Shown: positions 1 through 8,316 of the stretch, one piece after another
How positions within the stretch are numbered: position 1 is the first letter of the stretch
How the letters are laid out: each line of letters opens with the position of its first letter
NCBI RefSeq assembly: GCF_026013645.1
Contig: NZ_CP110224.1
Span: forward strand, 2,604,001 to 2,668,000
Direction of reading: 5' to 3'
Length of the DNA stretch: 64,000 bases
Source: Virgibacillus natechei
GTDB taxonomy: Bacteria > Bacillota > Bacilli > Bacillales > Amphibacillaceae
The notes under the pieces: model-generated
What the model was told of the DNA's origin: nothing
The model's input: only the letters and a program-made list of their open reading frames with translations
Databases searched by the model: none
Made by a program: the position numbers and the translations under genes

Positions 1-211
1 ATACAATTAAGCCAATAATAATTCCAACAATCGTCATAGATAAGGCTAAACTGGACTCGGAAACAGACACTCCGAATTCTTCCACAAAAACTGGAAGAAG
101 TGGTTGCACCGCATACATACAAGCAAAAACAAAAAAGGAAGCCAGTGCCAGGCTGATCGTAATCTTCCAGAAATACGCGTCGCGAATTGTGTATTTTTTG
201 CTTTGATTCAT
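1..211 (-). CDS. MFS transporter, N-terminal part only (cut by window edge)
   Basis: Reading the minus strand from the ATG at 211 gives about 70 codons open to the window edge. The product starts with a short charged N-terminus, followed by a long hydrophobic segment and the motif QPLLPVFVEEFGVS, which resembles TM1 and the following loop of YnfM-like major facilitator transporters. The C-terminal remainder lies outside the window, so substrate and family cannot be fixed. It ends just downstream of the next MFS gene on the same strand, so the two may be cotranscribed. Confidence 0.7.
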   Translation of the reverse strand, partial: MNQSKKYTIRDAYFWKITISLALASFFVFACMYAVQPLLPVFVEEFGVSVSESSLALSMTIVGIIIGLIV

Positions 212-274
212 GATTTCACGTCCATTATAATGTACTATTTTTTCTATAGTGATGGTGTCCGATTATCCTAACAA

Positions 275-1486
275 TTAATCCAACACAAACTTATTGCGAC
301 CAGCACCCATGCCAAAAATCACAACCATTATAGCGATACCGATCAATGTGATTAATGGTACTGTCCAAACCTGCGTGATATCATATAAATAGCCAATAAG
401 CATCGGACCAATTGCGGCCAAGACGTATCCGAGCGATTGTGCCATTCCCGATAACTCGCCGGCCTGTTTTGCATTTCGCGCACGCAAGCCCAAAAATGTT
501 AAGCCTAGGGCAAAACTTCCACTCATCGCACTCCCAATTAAGATTGTGCTTATCACCATAATGGCATAGGAACTCCCCAAAAGAAGTCCACTAAATCCAG
601 TTACCGAACATATTCCCAATGCAATTACGATCGGACGTTGTGATTCCACCCTACCGGCGATCATAGGTACAAGAAAGCTAGCAGGAAGTCCGATAAATTG
701 TGAAAATGACAACATCCATCCTGCTGTTGCCATCGTCACACCATAATCATGCAGGATTTCTGGTAGCCAGGAAATCGTCACATAAAATAAAAATGATTGA
801 AAGCCCATATAGCCAGCTACTTGCCAAGCAAGCGGTGATTTATACATTCGGTTCTCTGCAACACGCACATACGTAACCTCAGCATTATCATCATCTTTTG
901 GTGTTTTTCTAGCAAGATAGACCCAGATAATAGCCGCAAGTATTGCAGGGATCGCCCATACAAGTAAAGCCAACTGCCACCCTAAATCCATACCTGTTGC
1001 CAATGGAATACTTAAGCCGGATGCTGTTGCAGCAAATATCCCCATTGCAGTTGAATAGACGGCTGTCATGAGCGCAACTTTTGCTGGATATTTTTCCTTA
1101 AGAACACCTGGTAATAATACATTACAAATGGCAATTCCCATTCCGACAAACAACGTGCCAATCAAAAGAAAGACTAGTAAAGAAATGGATCGCATACCGA
1201 TTCCGAATACGAGTAAAATTAATCCTAAAAGCATTGTTCTTTCATATGTAAATCGTTGACCAAGTTTAGGTGCAATTGGAGATATGACGGCAAATGCGAC
1301 GAGTGGCAAACTCGTTAAGACTCCTACACTCCAATTGGACAGACCAATATCATCACGAATAATTCCCATCAGTGGTCCGACTGAAGTAATAGAAGGTCTT
1401 AAATTAAATGCTACAAAAATGATACCAGCAAGTAGCAAATAACGATACACGCTTGGTTCATTTTCTTTTGTATTATATCCTTCCAC
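275..1486 (-). CDS. CynX/NimT-family MFS transporter
   Basis: A 403-residue integral membrane protein with about 12 hydrophobic segments. The N-terminal FNLRPSITSVGPLMGIIRDD followed by LPLVAFAVISPIAPKLGQRF is typical of the CynX/NimT (cyanate, 2-nitroimidazole) branch of the major facilitator superfamily, which probably exports small compounds across the cytoplasmic membrane using ion gradients. The start is a GTG with a strong ribosome binding site (AGGGAGGTG) at the right distance. Length is normal for the family and nothing looks broken. The substrate is unknown. Confidence 0.85.
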   Translation of the reverse strand: MEGYNTKENEPSVYRYLLLAGIIFVAFNLRPSITSVGPLMGIIRDDIGLSNWSVGVLTSLPLVAFAVISPIAPKLGQRFTYERTMLLGLILLVFGIGMRSISLLVFLLIGTLFVGMGIAICNVLLPGVLKEKYPAKVALMTAVYSTAMGIFAATASGLSIPLATGMDLGWQLALLVWAIPAILAAIIWVYLARKTPKDDDNAEVTYVRVAENRMYKSPLAWQVAGYMGFQSFLFYVTISWLPEILHDYGVTMATAGWMLSFSQFIGLPASFLVPMIAGRVESQRPIVIALGICSVTGFSGLLLGSSYAIMVISTILIGSAMSGSFALGLTFLGLRARNAKQAGELSGMAQSLGYVLAAIGPMLIGYLYDITQVWTVPLITLIGIAIMVVIFGMGAGRNKFVLD

Positions 1487-1711
1487 CTATACACCTCCCT
1501 AAAAACTACTATAGCATATTGAATTTAATGAAGGGAAATGGATGCAATATATTACGATCTCTGATTGAAATTTCAATCGCACTTGAATATATAAGAAAAA
1601 ACTCAGCTGCTGCCTCGTCGTTCCAGAGGTTAGAGGTCAAAGGTCGGATAAAAGTTCACTTCTTATTGCCCAGGAAATAACTAAATACATATTGAACTGG
1701 CTGCTTATTTC

Positions 1712-1739
1712 TTTTCAAAACCTTGGTTTATGGTATACT
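1712..1739 (+). promoter_or_regulatory. Extended -10 promoter, probably for an antisense RNA
   Basis: TATACT at 1734-1739 is preceded by TGG (extended -10), with a weak -35 TTTTCA at 1712-1717 and a 16-base spacer. It points towards the 3' end of the minus-strand toxin gene at 1874-1963. Confidence 0.55.
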
Positions 1740-1745
1740 ATAGGA

Positions 1746-1882
1746 AAAATGTTGCATACACTAAAGAAGACCACAGAGGCAACTGTGGTCTGATGATAAG
1801 CGGTTCCCCTAGGGATCGACCATCCTTTACAAACAGACCTCTCTTAGCACAGTACAGTTACGACTAGAGAGGTCTATTTTCT
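1746..1882 (+). ncRNA. Putative antitoxin antisense RNA (RatA/RNA II-like)
   Basis: Transcription from the promoter at 1712-1739 would run into the 3' end of the convergent toxin gene and stop at the shared hairpin at 1835-1875, which is followed by TTTTC on the plus strand. The RNA would contain a perfect 9-bp stem-loop at 1768-1791 (AGACCACAG, loop AGGCAA, CTGTGGTCT). This convergent layout with a shared terminator is how known type I loci with holin-like toxins (txpA/ratA, fst/par) are built. Both RNA ends are inferred and no transcript evidence is available here. Confidence 0.5.
1835..1880. terminator. Shared (bidirectional) terminator of toxin and antisense RNA
   Basis: AGACCTCTCT at 1835-1844 pairs with AGAGAGGTCT at 1866-1875. 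TTTTC follows on the plus strand and TGTTTG on the minus strand. The toxin stop codon lies inside the stem, so the two transcripts are complementary here. Confidence 0.65.
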
Positions 1883-1963
1883 ATTAATTATTTCTACCAC
1901 GAGCGTAATCAACGCAACTAGAAAAGTGCCAAATGAAAACAGCACCACAAACACTTCAAACAT
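1874..1963 (-). CDS. Holin-like small toxin of a type I toxin-antitoxin locus
   Basis: A 29-residue peptide, MFEVFVVLFSFGTFLVALIT followed by LVVEIINRK: one transmembrane helix with a short basic tail. This is the classic pattern of the putative holin-like toxin family (Hol_Tox, TxpA-like), whose members insert into the membrane. An AGGGGGTGA ribosome binding site lies upstream; its distance to the ATG is long (13 bases), and a CTG two codons upstream would be better spaced and give the family's usual M-S-x-F-E-V start, so the true start may be CTG. Antisense control by the RNA at 1746-1882 is expected. Recognition is by composition and layout only. Confidence 0.7.
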   Translation of the reverse strand: MFEVFVVLFSFGTFLVALITLVVEIINRK

Positions 1964-2158
1964 GCTCAGAAGGCGTCACCCCCTATTCCTCCGAAAACAG
2001 GGTAAGCCGATCCAATCCTATTCGAAACTTTATCATTATTGATAGTGTATCATAAAATTCATGGAGGTAACCACTAAATAAGAACATTTGTTTGTGTTAT
2101 TTTGTTTGATTACATTTTTTTGCTGAGCCTTTTAGTGCATGTTATCGCCTAATCATAC

Positions 2159-4129
2159 TTAGCCTTCTGTCGATAATGATTGATCTGTACCCATTTCCCC
2201 AGAGTCATCCTTACGTTGCTTTTGAATAAACCATACGATAACAATTAAGATAATTCCAGCAATACTGCTAGCTAACGCAGGCGTAATTAGCATTAGGCCA
2301 GATCCAAATAATATAACTCTTTCCCAATTTGTTGAATTGCGTATAAAGAATCCGATCATAGAGCTACTAATAGCAATCATCCCTAAAAGTGCAGTGAGTA
2401 CGGAAATTATTAGATTTACTGGTGTGACATCTACTAACACTAAAATTGGATTATAGATAAATATATACGGGATAATAAATGCTGCAATTGCAAGTTTCAC
2501 CGCGTTCACACCCGTTTTAAACGGATTCGCCCTAGCTATTCCAGCTCCAGCATACGCGGCCAAGCAAACAGGCGGTGTAATATCAGCAACAATTCCAAAG
2601 TAAAATACAAACATATGCGCAGCGATCGGAGTAATACCAAACTCATTAATTAACGCCGGTGCTGCAACAGTTGCTGTTACTACGTAATTTGCAGTTGTCG
2701 GTAATCCCATACCAAGAATAATACAAGCAATCATCGTGAAAAATAATGCTAAGAAGAGATGTCCACTTGATAATGCAATAATACCTGAGGCAAATTTTGA
2801 GCCAAGACCTGTTATACTCACTACCCCAGCAATTATTCCAGCGGTTGCCACAGCGGCAATTACCGGTAGCGCAACTCGAGCCCCCTGTTCTAAAACGTGA
2901 ATAATTTGTTTGAAATTCATACGTGTTTCTTTTCTAATCAAACTAACAAGGAATGCTGCTAAAATTCCCATTAAAGCAGCTCTCTGTGGGGTAAAACCTA
3001 CTATAATCGTTCCTACAATTACAACTAACGGGAGAAGCATATAACCATAATGAAGCATTAATTTTCGAAATACCGGAAGCTCTGACTTTGGTAATCCGAA
3101 TATACCTAATTTCTTAGCTTCAAAATGCGTTCCAATAAAAATTCCACTAAAGTATAAAACAGCCGGAATGACCGCAGCTAACATTATAGTAACATAAGAC
3201 ACACTTAAATATTCCATCATTATAAAAGCTGCTGCACCCATCAGTGGTGGCATGATCTGTCCACCTGTTGAGGCAGAGGCCTCCGTCGCCGCAGAAAATT
3301 CTGGCTTAAATCCTGCTTTTTTCATCATTGGGATCGTAAAGGATCCAGATGCAACCGTATTGCCTACCGAGCTTCCTGATACCATGCCTTGTAAGGCACT
3401 CGCAGAGACCGCAGCCTTCGCCGTACCTCCCGTGTACCTGCCAGTTAATGCAAATGCTAAATCGTTGAAGAATCTACCTATCTTCGTATGTACAAGAATA
3501 ACCCCAAAGAAGAGAAATAGAAAAATGAATGTCGAGGAAATTTGAATCGGTGTTCCAAACACACCACTCTCCCTATACCATAAATTCGTCGCCAACCGAT
3601 CGACTGAAAAACCTGGATGCGAAAGTATTTGTGTTGGAATAAAGTTTCCAAAAATCGCGTATAAAATGGTAATAAATGCAACGATAACAATTGGTAATCC
3701 AACCGTTCGACGTGTGGCTTCAAGTAGCAACAACACTCCTATAACAGATATGATAATATCTACCACGCCGTATCCTGAAATCCTGCTTTGTAGAATAGGT
3801 GCGTAAAAGAAAACTTTATGATAAGACACATACATCGCGCTAAATGCGAATATAACATCATACCATGGAATGGTTTTCTGTTTTTTTTGCAGCCCTATTT
3901 TTGCAGGGAAAAGTAAAAAAATAATGCCAAGCCCTGTCCCCAAATGAATAGCACCTTGCTGTTGAGATGGCAATGTCCCAAAGTATCCTGTATATAAATG
4001 GAAAAATGTTAATGTCACACCGAGAAACGTAACAATCCAAGCCCATTTTCCAATATTGATCCGGTAGTTACTTTCTTTATCATATTTTTCTAGAATATCT
4101 TTTGCATTTGTTTCCTGATTGCTTTGCAT
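2159..4129 (-). CDS. TRAP transporter permease, fused small and large subunits (TAXI type)
   Basis: A 656-residue membrane protein with many hydrophobic segments. The N-terminal quarter corresponds to the small (DctQ-like) subunit and the rest to the large (DctM-like) subunit, as in the fused 4TM/12TM permeases that pair with TAXI binding proteins. The stretch LQGMVSGSSVGNTVASGSFT, the PPLMGAAAFIMMEY motif and GMGLPTTANYVVTATVAAPAL are characteristic of the large subunit. It imports an organic solute, often a carboxylate or amino acid, driven by a sodium or proton gradient. It lies 105 bases downstream of the binding-protein gene, separated by a hairpin. Substrate unknown. Confidence 0.92.
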   Translation of the reverse strand: MQSNQETNAKDILEKYDKESNYRINIGKWAWIVTFLGVTLTFFHLYTGYFGTLPSQQQGAIHLGTGLGIIFLLFPAKIGLQKKQKTIPWYDVIFAFSAMYVSYHKVFFYAPILQSRISGYGVVDIIISVIGVLLLLEATRRTVGLPIVIVAFITILYAIFGNFIPTQILSHPGFSVDRLATNLWYRESGVFGTPIQISSTFIFLFLFFGVILVHTKIGRFFNDLAFALTGRYTGGTAKAAVSASALQGMVSGSSVGNTVASGSFTIPMMKKAGFKPEFSAATEASASTGGQIMPPLMGAAAFIMMEYLSVSYVTIMLAAVIPAVLYFSGIFIGTHFEAKKLGIFGLPKSELPVFRKLMLHYGYMLLPLVVIVGTIIVGFTPQRAALMGILAAFLVSLIRKETRMNFKQIIHVLEQGARVALPVIAAVATAGIIAGVVSITGLGSKFASGIIALSSGHLFLALFFTMIACIILGMGLPTTANYVVTATVAAPALINEFGITPIAAHMFVFYFGIVADITPPVCLAAYAGAGIARANPFKTGVNAVKLAIAAFIIPYIFIYNPILVLVDVTPVNLIISVLTALLGMIAISSSMIGFFIRNSTNWERVILFGSGLMLITPALASSIAGIILIVIVWFIQKQRKDDSGEMGTDQSLSTEG

Positions 4130-4156
4130 ACAACCACCATCCCCTTAGAATAGGTA

Positions 4157-4190
4157 GAAGAAAAGGGATCTGCTTTAAACAAGATCCCCT
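4157..4190 (-). terminator. Intercistronic hairpin, possible partial terminator
   Basis: GGGATCT at 4165-4171 pairs with AGATCCC at 4182-4188. In the direction of transcription the stem is followed by TTTTCTTC. It sits between binding protein and permease, where partial termination would give more binding protein than permease. Confidence 0.5.
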
Positions 4191-4234
4191 CTCTAGATTT
4201 TCTTCTATTATCGGGTTTTGTTTCCCACCAAAAC

Positions 4235-5230
4235 TTAGTTCATATCATCTAAGCTTTCAATATCAGCATTTTCACGCGTGACTATTTGAACAACCTCTGG
4301 ATAAATGTGTCCGATGAAAGCAGCATTCGTTACTTCATTACCTTCAAAGTCCCCCTCACCATTCAATGCGTCTAGCGCCGGCACATGAACAGTCATACCA
4401 AGATCCATATCTCCATCACGAATACTAGCCAGGTTTTCGATTGAGGCCCCTGTTTCTGTATTCGTCACATTTATCCCATCGATGTTGTTGTTCCATATAT
4501 TCGCCATCTCGCCACCAAGTGGATAATACGTACCACCCTGACTACCGGTTCCTAAAATAAATTCATCTTTACTATCCGTTGCGCTTAGCTCTGCTTCAGG
4601 ATTATCAACCGTTAACCCTTGTTCTTCATAATAGCGTTTTGCACCAGGGTGAATCTCTAATCCATCAGATCCTTGCAGCGCGTTTTCCAATGTCATTTGC
4701 TCTGACTGGGCATGCGTATTTTCGTCTGCATTTTCCACCATCGACTTAGCCAGTTCATAACCCAACTCTTCATCAATGGCATCCGTATTACCCACCAAAA
4801 CCGCATACGCTGTAACTGTCTCTACATCAGCGTCAAGAAAATCATAAGTATCTTGTGGAATCGTATAGCGCTGATATCCGCTATTCTCCTCCATATGATC
4901 AATTGCATCATCAGATAGATCTAGCATCTTCACATCACCGGCTGACGCTTGCAAACTTTCAATACTGCCTGCAGGCAATCCCAATATTCCAATCGAAATA
5001 TCAATATTTCCATCCTGTACACCATCAGCCGCATCTCCAAATCCCTCTTGGTATGCACTATAGTCATCTTCACCCAACCCATACGCTTCCAAAATTAAGC
5101 TAGACACCGTATTTGTTTCACTCGCTGGCGGACCAATCGCAATATTCTTCCCTCCGCCTCCACATGCTGCAAGAACTAAGACCATGGTTAACATTAGTAT
5201 AAATAATCCAACTAATTTCTTTCTTCTCAT
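4235..5230 (-). CDS. TRAP-TAXI substrate-binding lipoprotein, circularly permuted
   Basis: A 331-residue lipoprotein: signal peptide, lipobox LAAC (Cys23), then mature domain. All parts of a TAXI binding protein are present but in swapped order. Residues 28-210 start with KNIAIGPPASETNTVSSLIL and run through LEIHPGAKRYYEEQGLTVDN, which in ordinary TAXI proteins is the second two-thirds ending at the C-terminus. After a linker (PEAELSATDSKDE), residues 224-331 start with FILGTGSQGGTYYPLGGEMA and end with IESLDDMN, which normally forms the N-terminal third. In normal relatives LDDMN-GKNIAIGPP is continuous. The protein captures substrate outside the membrane for the permease gene downstream. 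Length is normal for the family. Confidence 0.9.
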   Translation of the reverse strand: MRRKKLVGLFILMLTMVLVLAACGGGGKNIAIGPPASETNTVSSLILEAYGLGEDDYSAYQEGFGDAADGVQDGNIDISIGILGLPAGSIESLQASAGDVKMLDLSDDAIDHMEENSGYQRYTIPQDTYDFLDADVETVTAYAVLVGNTDAIDEELGYELAKSMVENADENTHAQSEQMTLENALQGSDGLEIHPGAKRYYEEQGLTVDNPEAELSATDSKDEFILGTGSQGGTYYPLGGEMANIWNNNIDGINVTNTETGASIENLASIRDGDMDLGMTVHVPALDALNGEGDFEGNEVTNAAFIGHIYPEVVQIVTRENADIESLDDMN

Positions 5231-5697
5231 GTTTTAACCCCTTTTTCTTTTATTTTTAGCTTCCAACTATGGGCGTTTTTTAGAAAGAGGGAAATCTCAT
5301 GGATGTGCAGAATTAAATGGGAAGCTCGTTTTAAATATATTTATTCTTATTTTTTAATTTTATGATATGTTCTCTGATTATTTATTCCTAGATGGCATAC
5401 TTTCAACGATGCTAATCCTTCGCAGCAATTCGGGTGACTTTATATACTTTGGGGGTGGTGATGATTTATATCATTAAGGCGATGTTTACGTAGATTTGGG
5501 TGATGTTCTGGTTAAAAATTCATGTTTTTATAATATTTTAATGTTCTTCTGATCTAAGCTAAGCTTCATAGCCATAAAGATGATTCTCTGATAAATTTAT
5601 AAAGTTGATTGACATGATAAAAATCTAAATCCTTTTTAAGCACACCTTTTTCTATCTTTTGCGATCCCCCCCCCTCTACAAATCTATAATTAGAATT
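5231..5697. other. Intergenic region with no recognised gene
   Basis: About 470 bases, AT-rich, between the TRAP binding protein and the chemoreceptor terminator. It holds a run of nine C (about 5666-5675), but I see no open frame with a ribosome binding site. It should contain the promoter of the TRAP operon on the minus strand, which I could not place with confidence. Confidence 0.5.
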
Positions 5698-5726
5698 GAT
5701 AGTCCGTTTGTATCAAACGAACTATC
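5698..5726 (-). terminator. Hairpin at the end of the motility operon
   Basis: GATAGTCCGTTTG pairs with CAAACGAACTATC (12 of 13 positions plus a G-U pair), starting 10 bases after the chemoreceptor stop. The downstream bases are only moderately T-rich. Confidence 0.5.
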
Positions 5727-5736
5727 AATTCATCAT

Positions 5737-7425
5737 TTACAACTTAAATTGACGTACTAAACTATTTAGTTCTTCAGCTAACTTGGAAAGTTGGTCAGAA
5801 CTTGCTGCCACCTCTTCCATCGAGCTACTCGTTTGTTCGGAGGAAGCGGACGTCTCTTCCACTCCTGCAGCTGCTTCCTCAGAAGCTGATGCAATCTCCT
5901 CAATCGAGCCATTCATTTCCTGACTATTAGCCACTATTTCTGAAAGGTTCTCCGATACAGAATGAATATTCGTTACCATTTCATTTACAGATGTACTTAT
6001 ATCGCTAAAGGTTTCACCAGTGGTCTTAATTTGGCTTGTACCCTTTTCAACTTCTGTATAGCCTTCTTTTAATGATTCTGCTACCGTACTGGATTCATTC
6101 TGGATCGCACTTACAAATCCAGTGATATCCGTTACAGAAACAGATACTTGTTCCGCTAACTTTCTTACTTCATCAGCCACAACCGCAAAGCCTTTGCCAT
6201 GTTCACCAGCTCTTGCAGCTTCAATCGCAGCATTTAAGGCTAATAGATTTGTTTGATCTGCAATGCCTTGAATAACAGTTACTAACTTTGATATCTCCTG
6301 TGATTGCTTATCTAAACTTTGCATCTTTTGCACGGATTCCCGAACAATTTGATCAATATTTGCCATTTGCTTCGTTGATTCGTCCATATATTGACTGCCT
6401 ACTGTAGTCATTTCCAAAACTTCAGTTGAGGACTGCTGAATATTCTCCCCTTTTTCATTTGCTTCTTGAACTTTTGTAGTGAATGTATTCATAATGGATG
6501 CTAGATCACTTGCACTATTCGCTTGCGTCTCGGATCCAGCTGCTAATTCTTGCATCGTACTTGCCACTTGTTCAGATCCTGACTTCACTTCATTTGCAGA
6601 TTGCGTCAATTCTTCACTATGACTTGATACCGTATGTGATACGTCATTAATCTTATGTATGACTTCTTGCATACTCGTATTCATTTCGTTCGTCGCCGTA
6701 ACAAGTTGCCCTATTTCATCTCGTGACTTTGTCTGGATTGGCTCACTGCTGAGGTCACCGTTCGCAATTAATTTCATGCGTTCCATAACTGCGATAATCG
6801 GTTTCGTAATACTCCTAGAAGTAACGAGGGCAACTACTACACCTAAAATCATGACAAGAATGGTTATACTAGCGCCTATATAAAAAGTAAGTTCCCCGTT
6901 TGCGATGATTTCGTCGCCTATTTCATGAATTTGTGTTTCTCTGCTGGTGGCCATATCCTGGAAACCGTCAATTAATTCATTCGCAATCGGCTGGACCTCG
7001 TCCGCCATAATATCCATTGCTCGTTCTTCGTTACCACCATCATAGTGTGCAAACACTTCATCTGTTAAGTGTCCCCACTCAATTTTCCTATCAATAAGTT
7101 CTTGCGCTTGTTCGGAGCTGCTGTTTTCAAGTACAAAGTTTTCCAGTTCTATACTTTCTTCTAACGTGCCTTCAAATTCATCTTTGTAATGCTGATCTCC
7201 ATATAATAAATACCCTCTTAGCAAACTTGTTCTTTCAGCCATATCGACCGCCAACTGTTCATCCGCTATTAGCATCTCAAGCTGGTAATCCAAGATTTCT
7301 TCTATTTCATTATTCGTATGATAAGTAGAATAATTATTAAAAATCCCCAATAAAAACACCAGTAAAATTACGATAGAAAATCCGAAAATTATTTTAGCCT
7401 TAACGCTTTTGAATCCCTTTTTCAA
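5737..7425 (-). CDS. Methyl-accepting chemotaxis protein
   Basis: About 562 residues. A first membrane helix near residues 10-35, an extracellular helical sensor domain (to about 185, 4HB/CHASE3-like by its spacing and charged heptads), a second membrane helix, a HAMP segment ([20 protein letters not shown]) and a long cytoplasmic signalling coil containing the invariant hairpin tip [20 protein letters not shown]. It binds CheA/CheW at this tip. I chose the TTG at 7425 because GAGGTG lies six bases upstream; a GTG at 7434 is also open but lacks room for a binding site. Last gene of the motA-motB-cheA-cheW-cheY-mcp operon. Ligand unknown. Confidence 0.9.
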   Translation of the reverse strand: MKKGFKSVKAKIIFGFSIVILLVFLLGIFNNYSTYHTNNEIEEILDYQLEMLIADEQLAVDMAERTSLLRGYLLYGDQHYKDEFEGTLEESIELENFVLENSSSEQAQELIDRKIEWGHLTDEVFAHYDGGNEERAMDIMADEVQPIANELIDGFQDMATSRETQIHEIGDEIIANGELTFYIGASITILVMILGVVVALVTSRSITKPIIAVMERMKLIANGDLSSEPIQTKSRDEIGQLVTATNEMNTSMQEVIHKINDVSHTVSSHSEELTQSANEVKSGSEQVASTMQELAAGSETQANSASDLASIMNTFTTKVQEANEKGENIQQSSTEVLEMTTVGSQYMDESTKQMANIDQIVRESVQKMQSLDKQSQEISKLVTVIQGIADQTNLLALNAAIEAARAGEHGKGFAVVADEVRKLAEQVSVSVTDITGFVSAIQNESSTVAESLKEGYTEVEKGTSQIKTTGETFSDISTSVNEMVTNIHSVSENLSEIVANSQEMNGSIEEIASASEEAAAGVEETSASSEQTSSSMEEVAASSDQLSKLAEELNSLVRQFKL

Positions 7426-7460
7426 TTCGTGCACCTCATTATTATTTTACTAAAATTATC

Positions 7461-7817
7461 TTATAGAGCTTTCTTCATTGCTTCTTCAATTCGTTCCGCA
7501 GTAAAAGGTTTTACAATAAAATCTTTTGCTCCAGCTTGTATAGCTTCTAAAACCATCGTTTGCTGCCCCATTGCCGAACACATAATAATCTTGACGTCAT
7601 CGTTTAGCTGTTTTATTTCTTTCACTGCTTCAACACCATTCATTTCAGGCATCGTAATGTCCATCGTTATAATATCAGGCTCGAGTTCCTGATATTTTTC
7701 AATAGCCTCCTGACCATTTCCGGCTTCACCTACTACTTCATGTCCTAATTTTGTTAATATATCTTTAAGTTGCATCCTCATGAATGCCGCATCATCTGTT
7801 ATTAATACTTTTGCCAT
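7461..7817 (-). CDS. cheY: Chemotaxis response regulator CheY
   Basis: A 118-residue single receiver domain. The acidic pair D8-D9, phospho-acceptor D53 (TMDITMPEMNG), S81 and K103 (IVKPF) are all present, so it should be phosphorylated by CheA and act on the flagellar switch. The ribosome binding site AGGAGGGG precedes the ATG. It lies 19 bases after cheW, in the same operon. No output domain is attached. Confidence 0.95.
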   Translation of the reverse strand: MAKVLITDDAAFMRMQLKDILTKLGHEVVGEAGNGQEAIEKYQELEPDIITMDITMPEMNGVEAVKEIKQLNDDVKIIMCSAMGQQTMVLEAIQAGAKDFIVKPFTAERIEEAMKKAL

Positions 7818-7836
7818 TTTAGCCCCTCCTGTTTTC

Positions 7837-8298
7837 CTATTCTTCTATTATTTCTCTCACTTCATTGGTTTCATTGAAATCTAATATTTTCTCTAAATCT
7901 AGTAAAATTAACAGTCTTTCTTCTAATTTCGCTACGCCTTTAAGAAAGGTTTCCTGTATTTCACCAATAATCTTAGGTGCTGGTTCTATCACAGCTGGAT
8001 CAATATCGATTACCTCTGATGCTGAATCGACGATTAACCCCACTTGTATATCATCCAATTGAACAACTAATATACGATTAGCATCCGTTTTTTCCGTTTC
8101 ACCAAGCTGTAAACGTTCCTTAAGATCAATGATAGGTGTCATTTCCCCACGAAGTTGAATCACCCCTTTGATAAACGCTGATGTTCGGGGAACCGCTGTA
8201 ATTTCCTGTGTTCGTTCAATCGATAGAACTTGTTGCACATCAACACCGTATGATTGATTTTTTAACTTAAATACGATAAATTTTATCATTTCCTCCAT
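7837..8298 (-). CDS. cheW: Chemotaxis coupling protein CheW
   Basis: About 153 residues forming a single CheW-like domain (IKFIVFKLKNQSYGVDVQQV, then GVIQLRGEMTPIIDLKERL), which links chemoreceptors to CheA. The ATG at 8298 fits the upstream GGGGG best; a TTG two codons earlier is also open. It starts 18 bases after the cheA stop, consistent with one transcript. Slightly acidic C-terminus, nothing missing. Confidence 0.93.
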   Translation of the reverse strand: MEEMIKFIVFKLKNQSYGVDVQQVLSIERTQEITAVPRTSAFIKGVIQLRGEMTPIIDLKERLQLGETEKTDANRILVVQLDDIQVGLIVDSASEVIDIDPAVIEPAPKIIGEIQETFLKGVAKLEERLLILLDLEKILDFNETNEVREIIEE

Positions 8299-8316
8299 AA
8301 TCAAGACCCCCTATTC

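Noticed and set aside
1453..1680. 75-residue plus-strand open frame upstream of the MFS gene
   Set aside because: Starts inside the divergent gene, no ribosome binding site, no recognisable domain.
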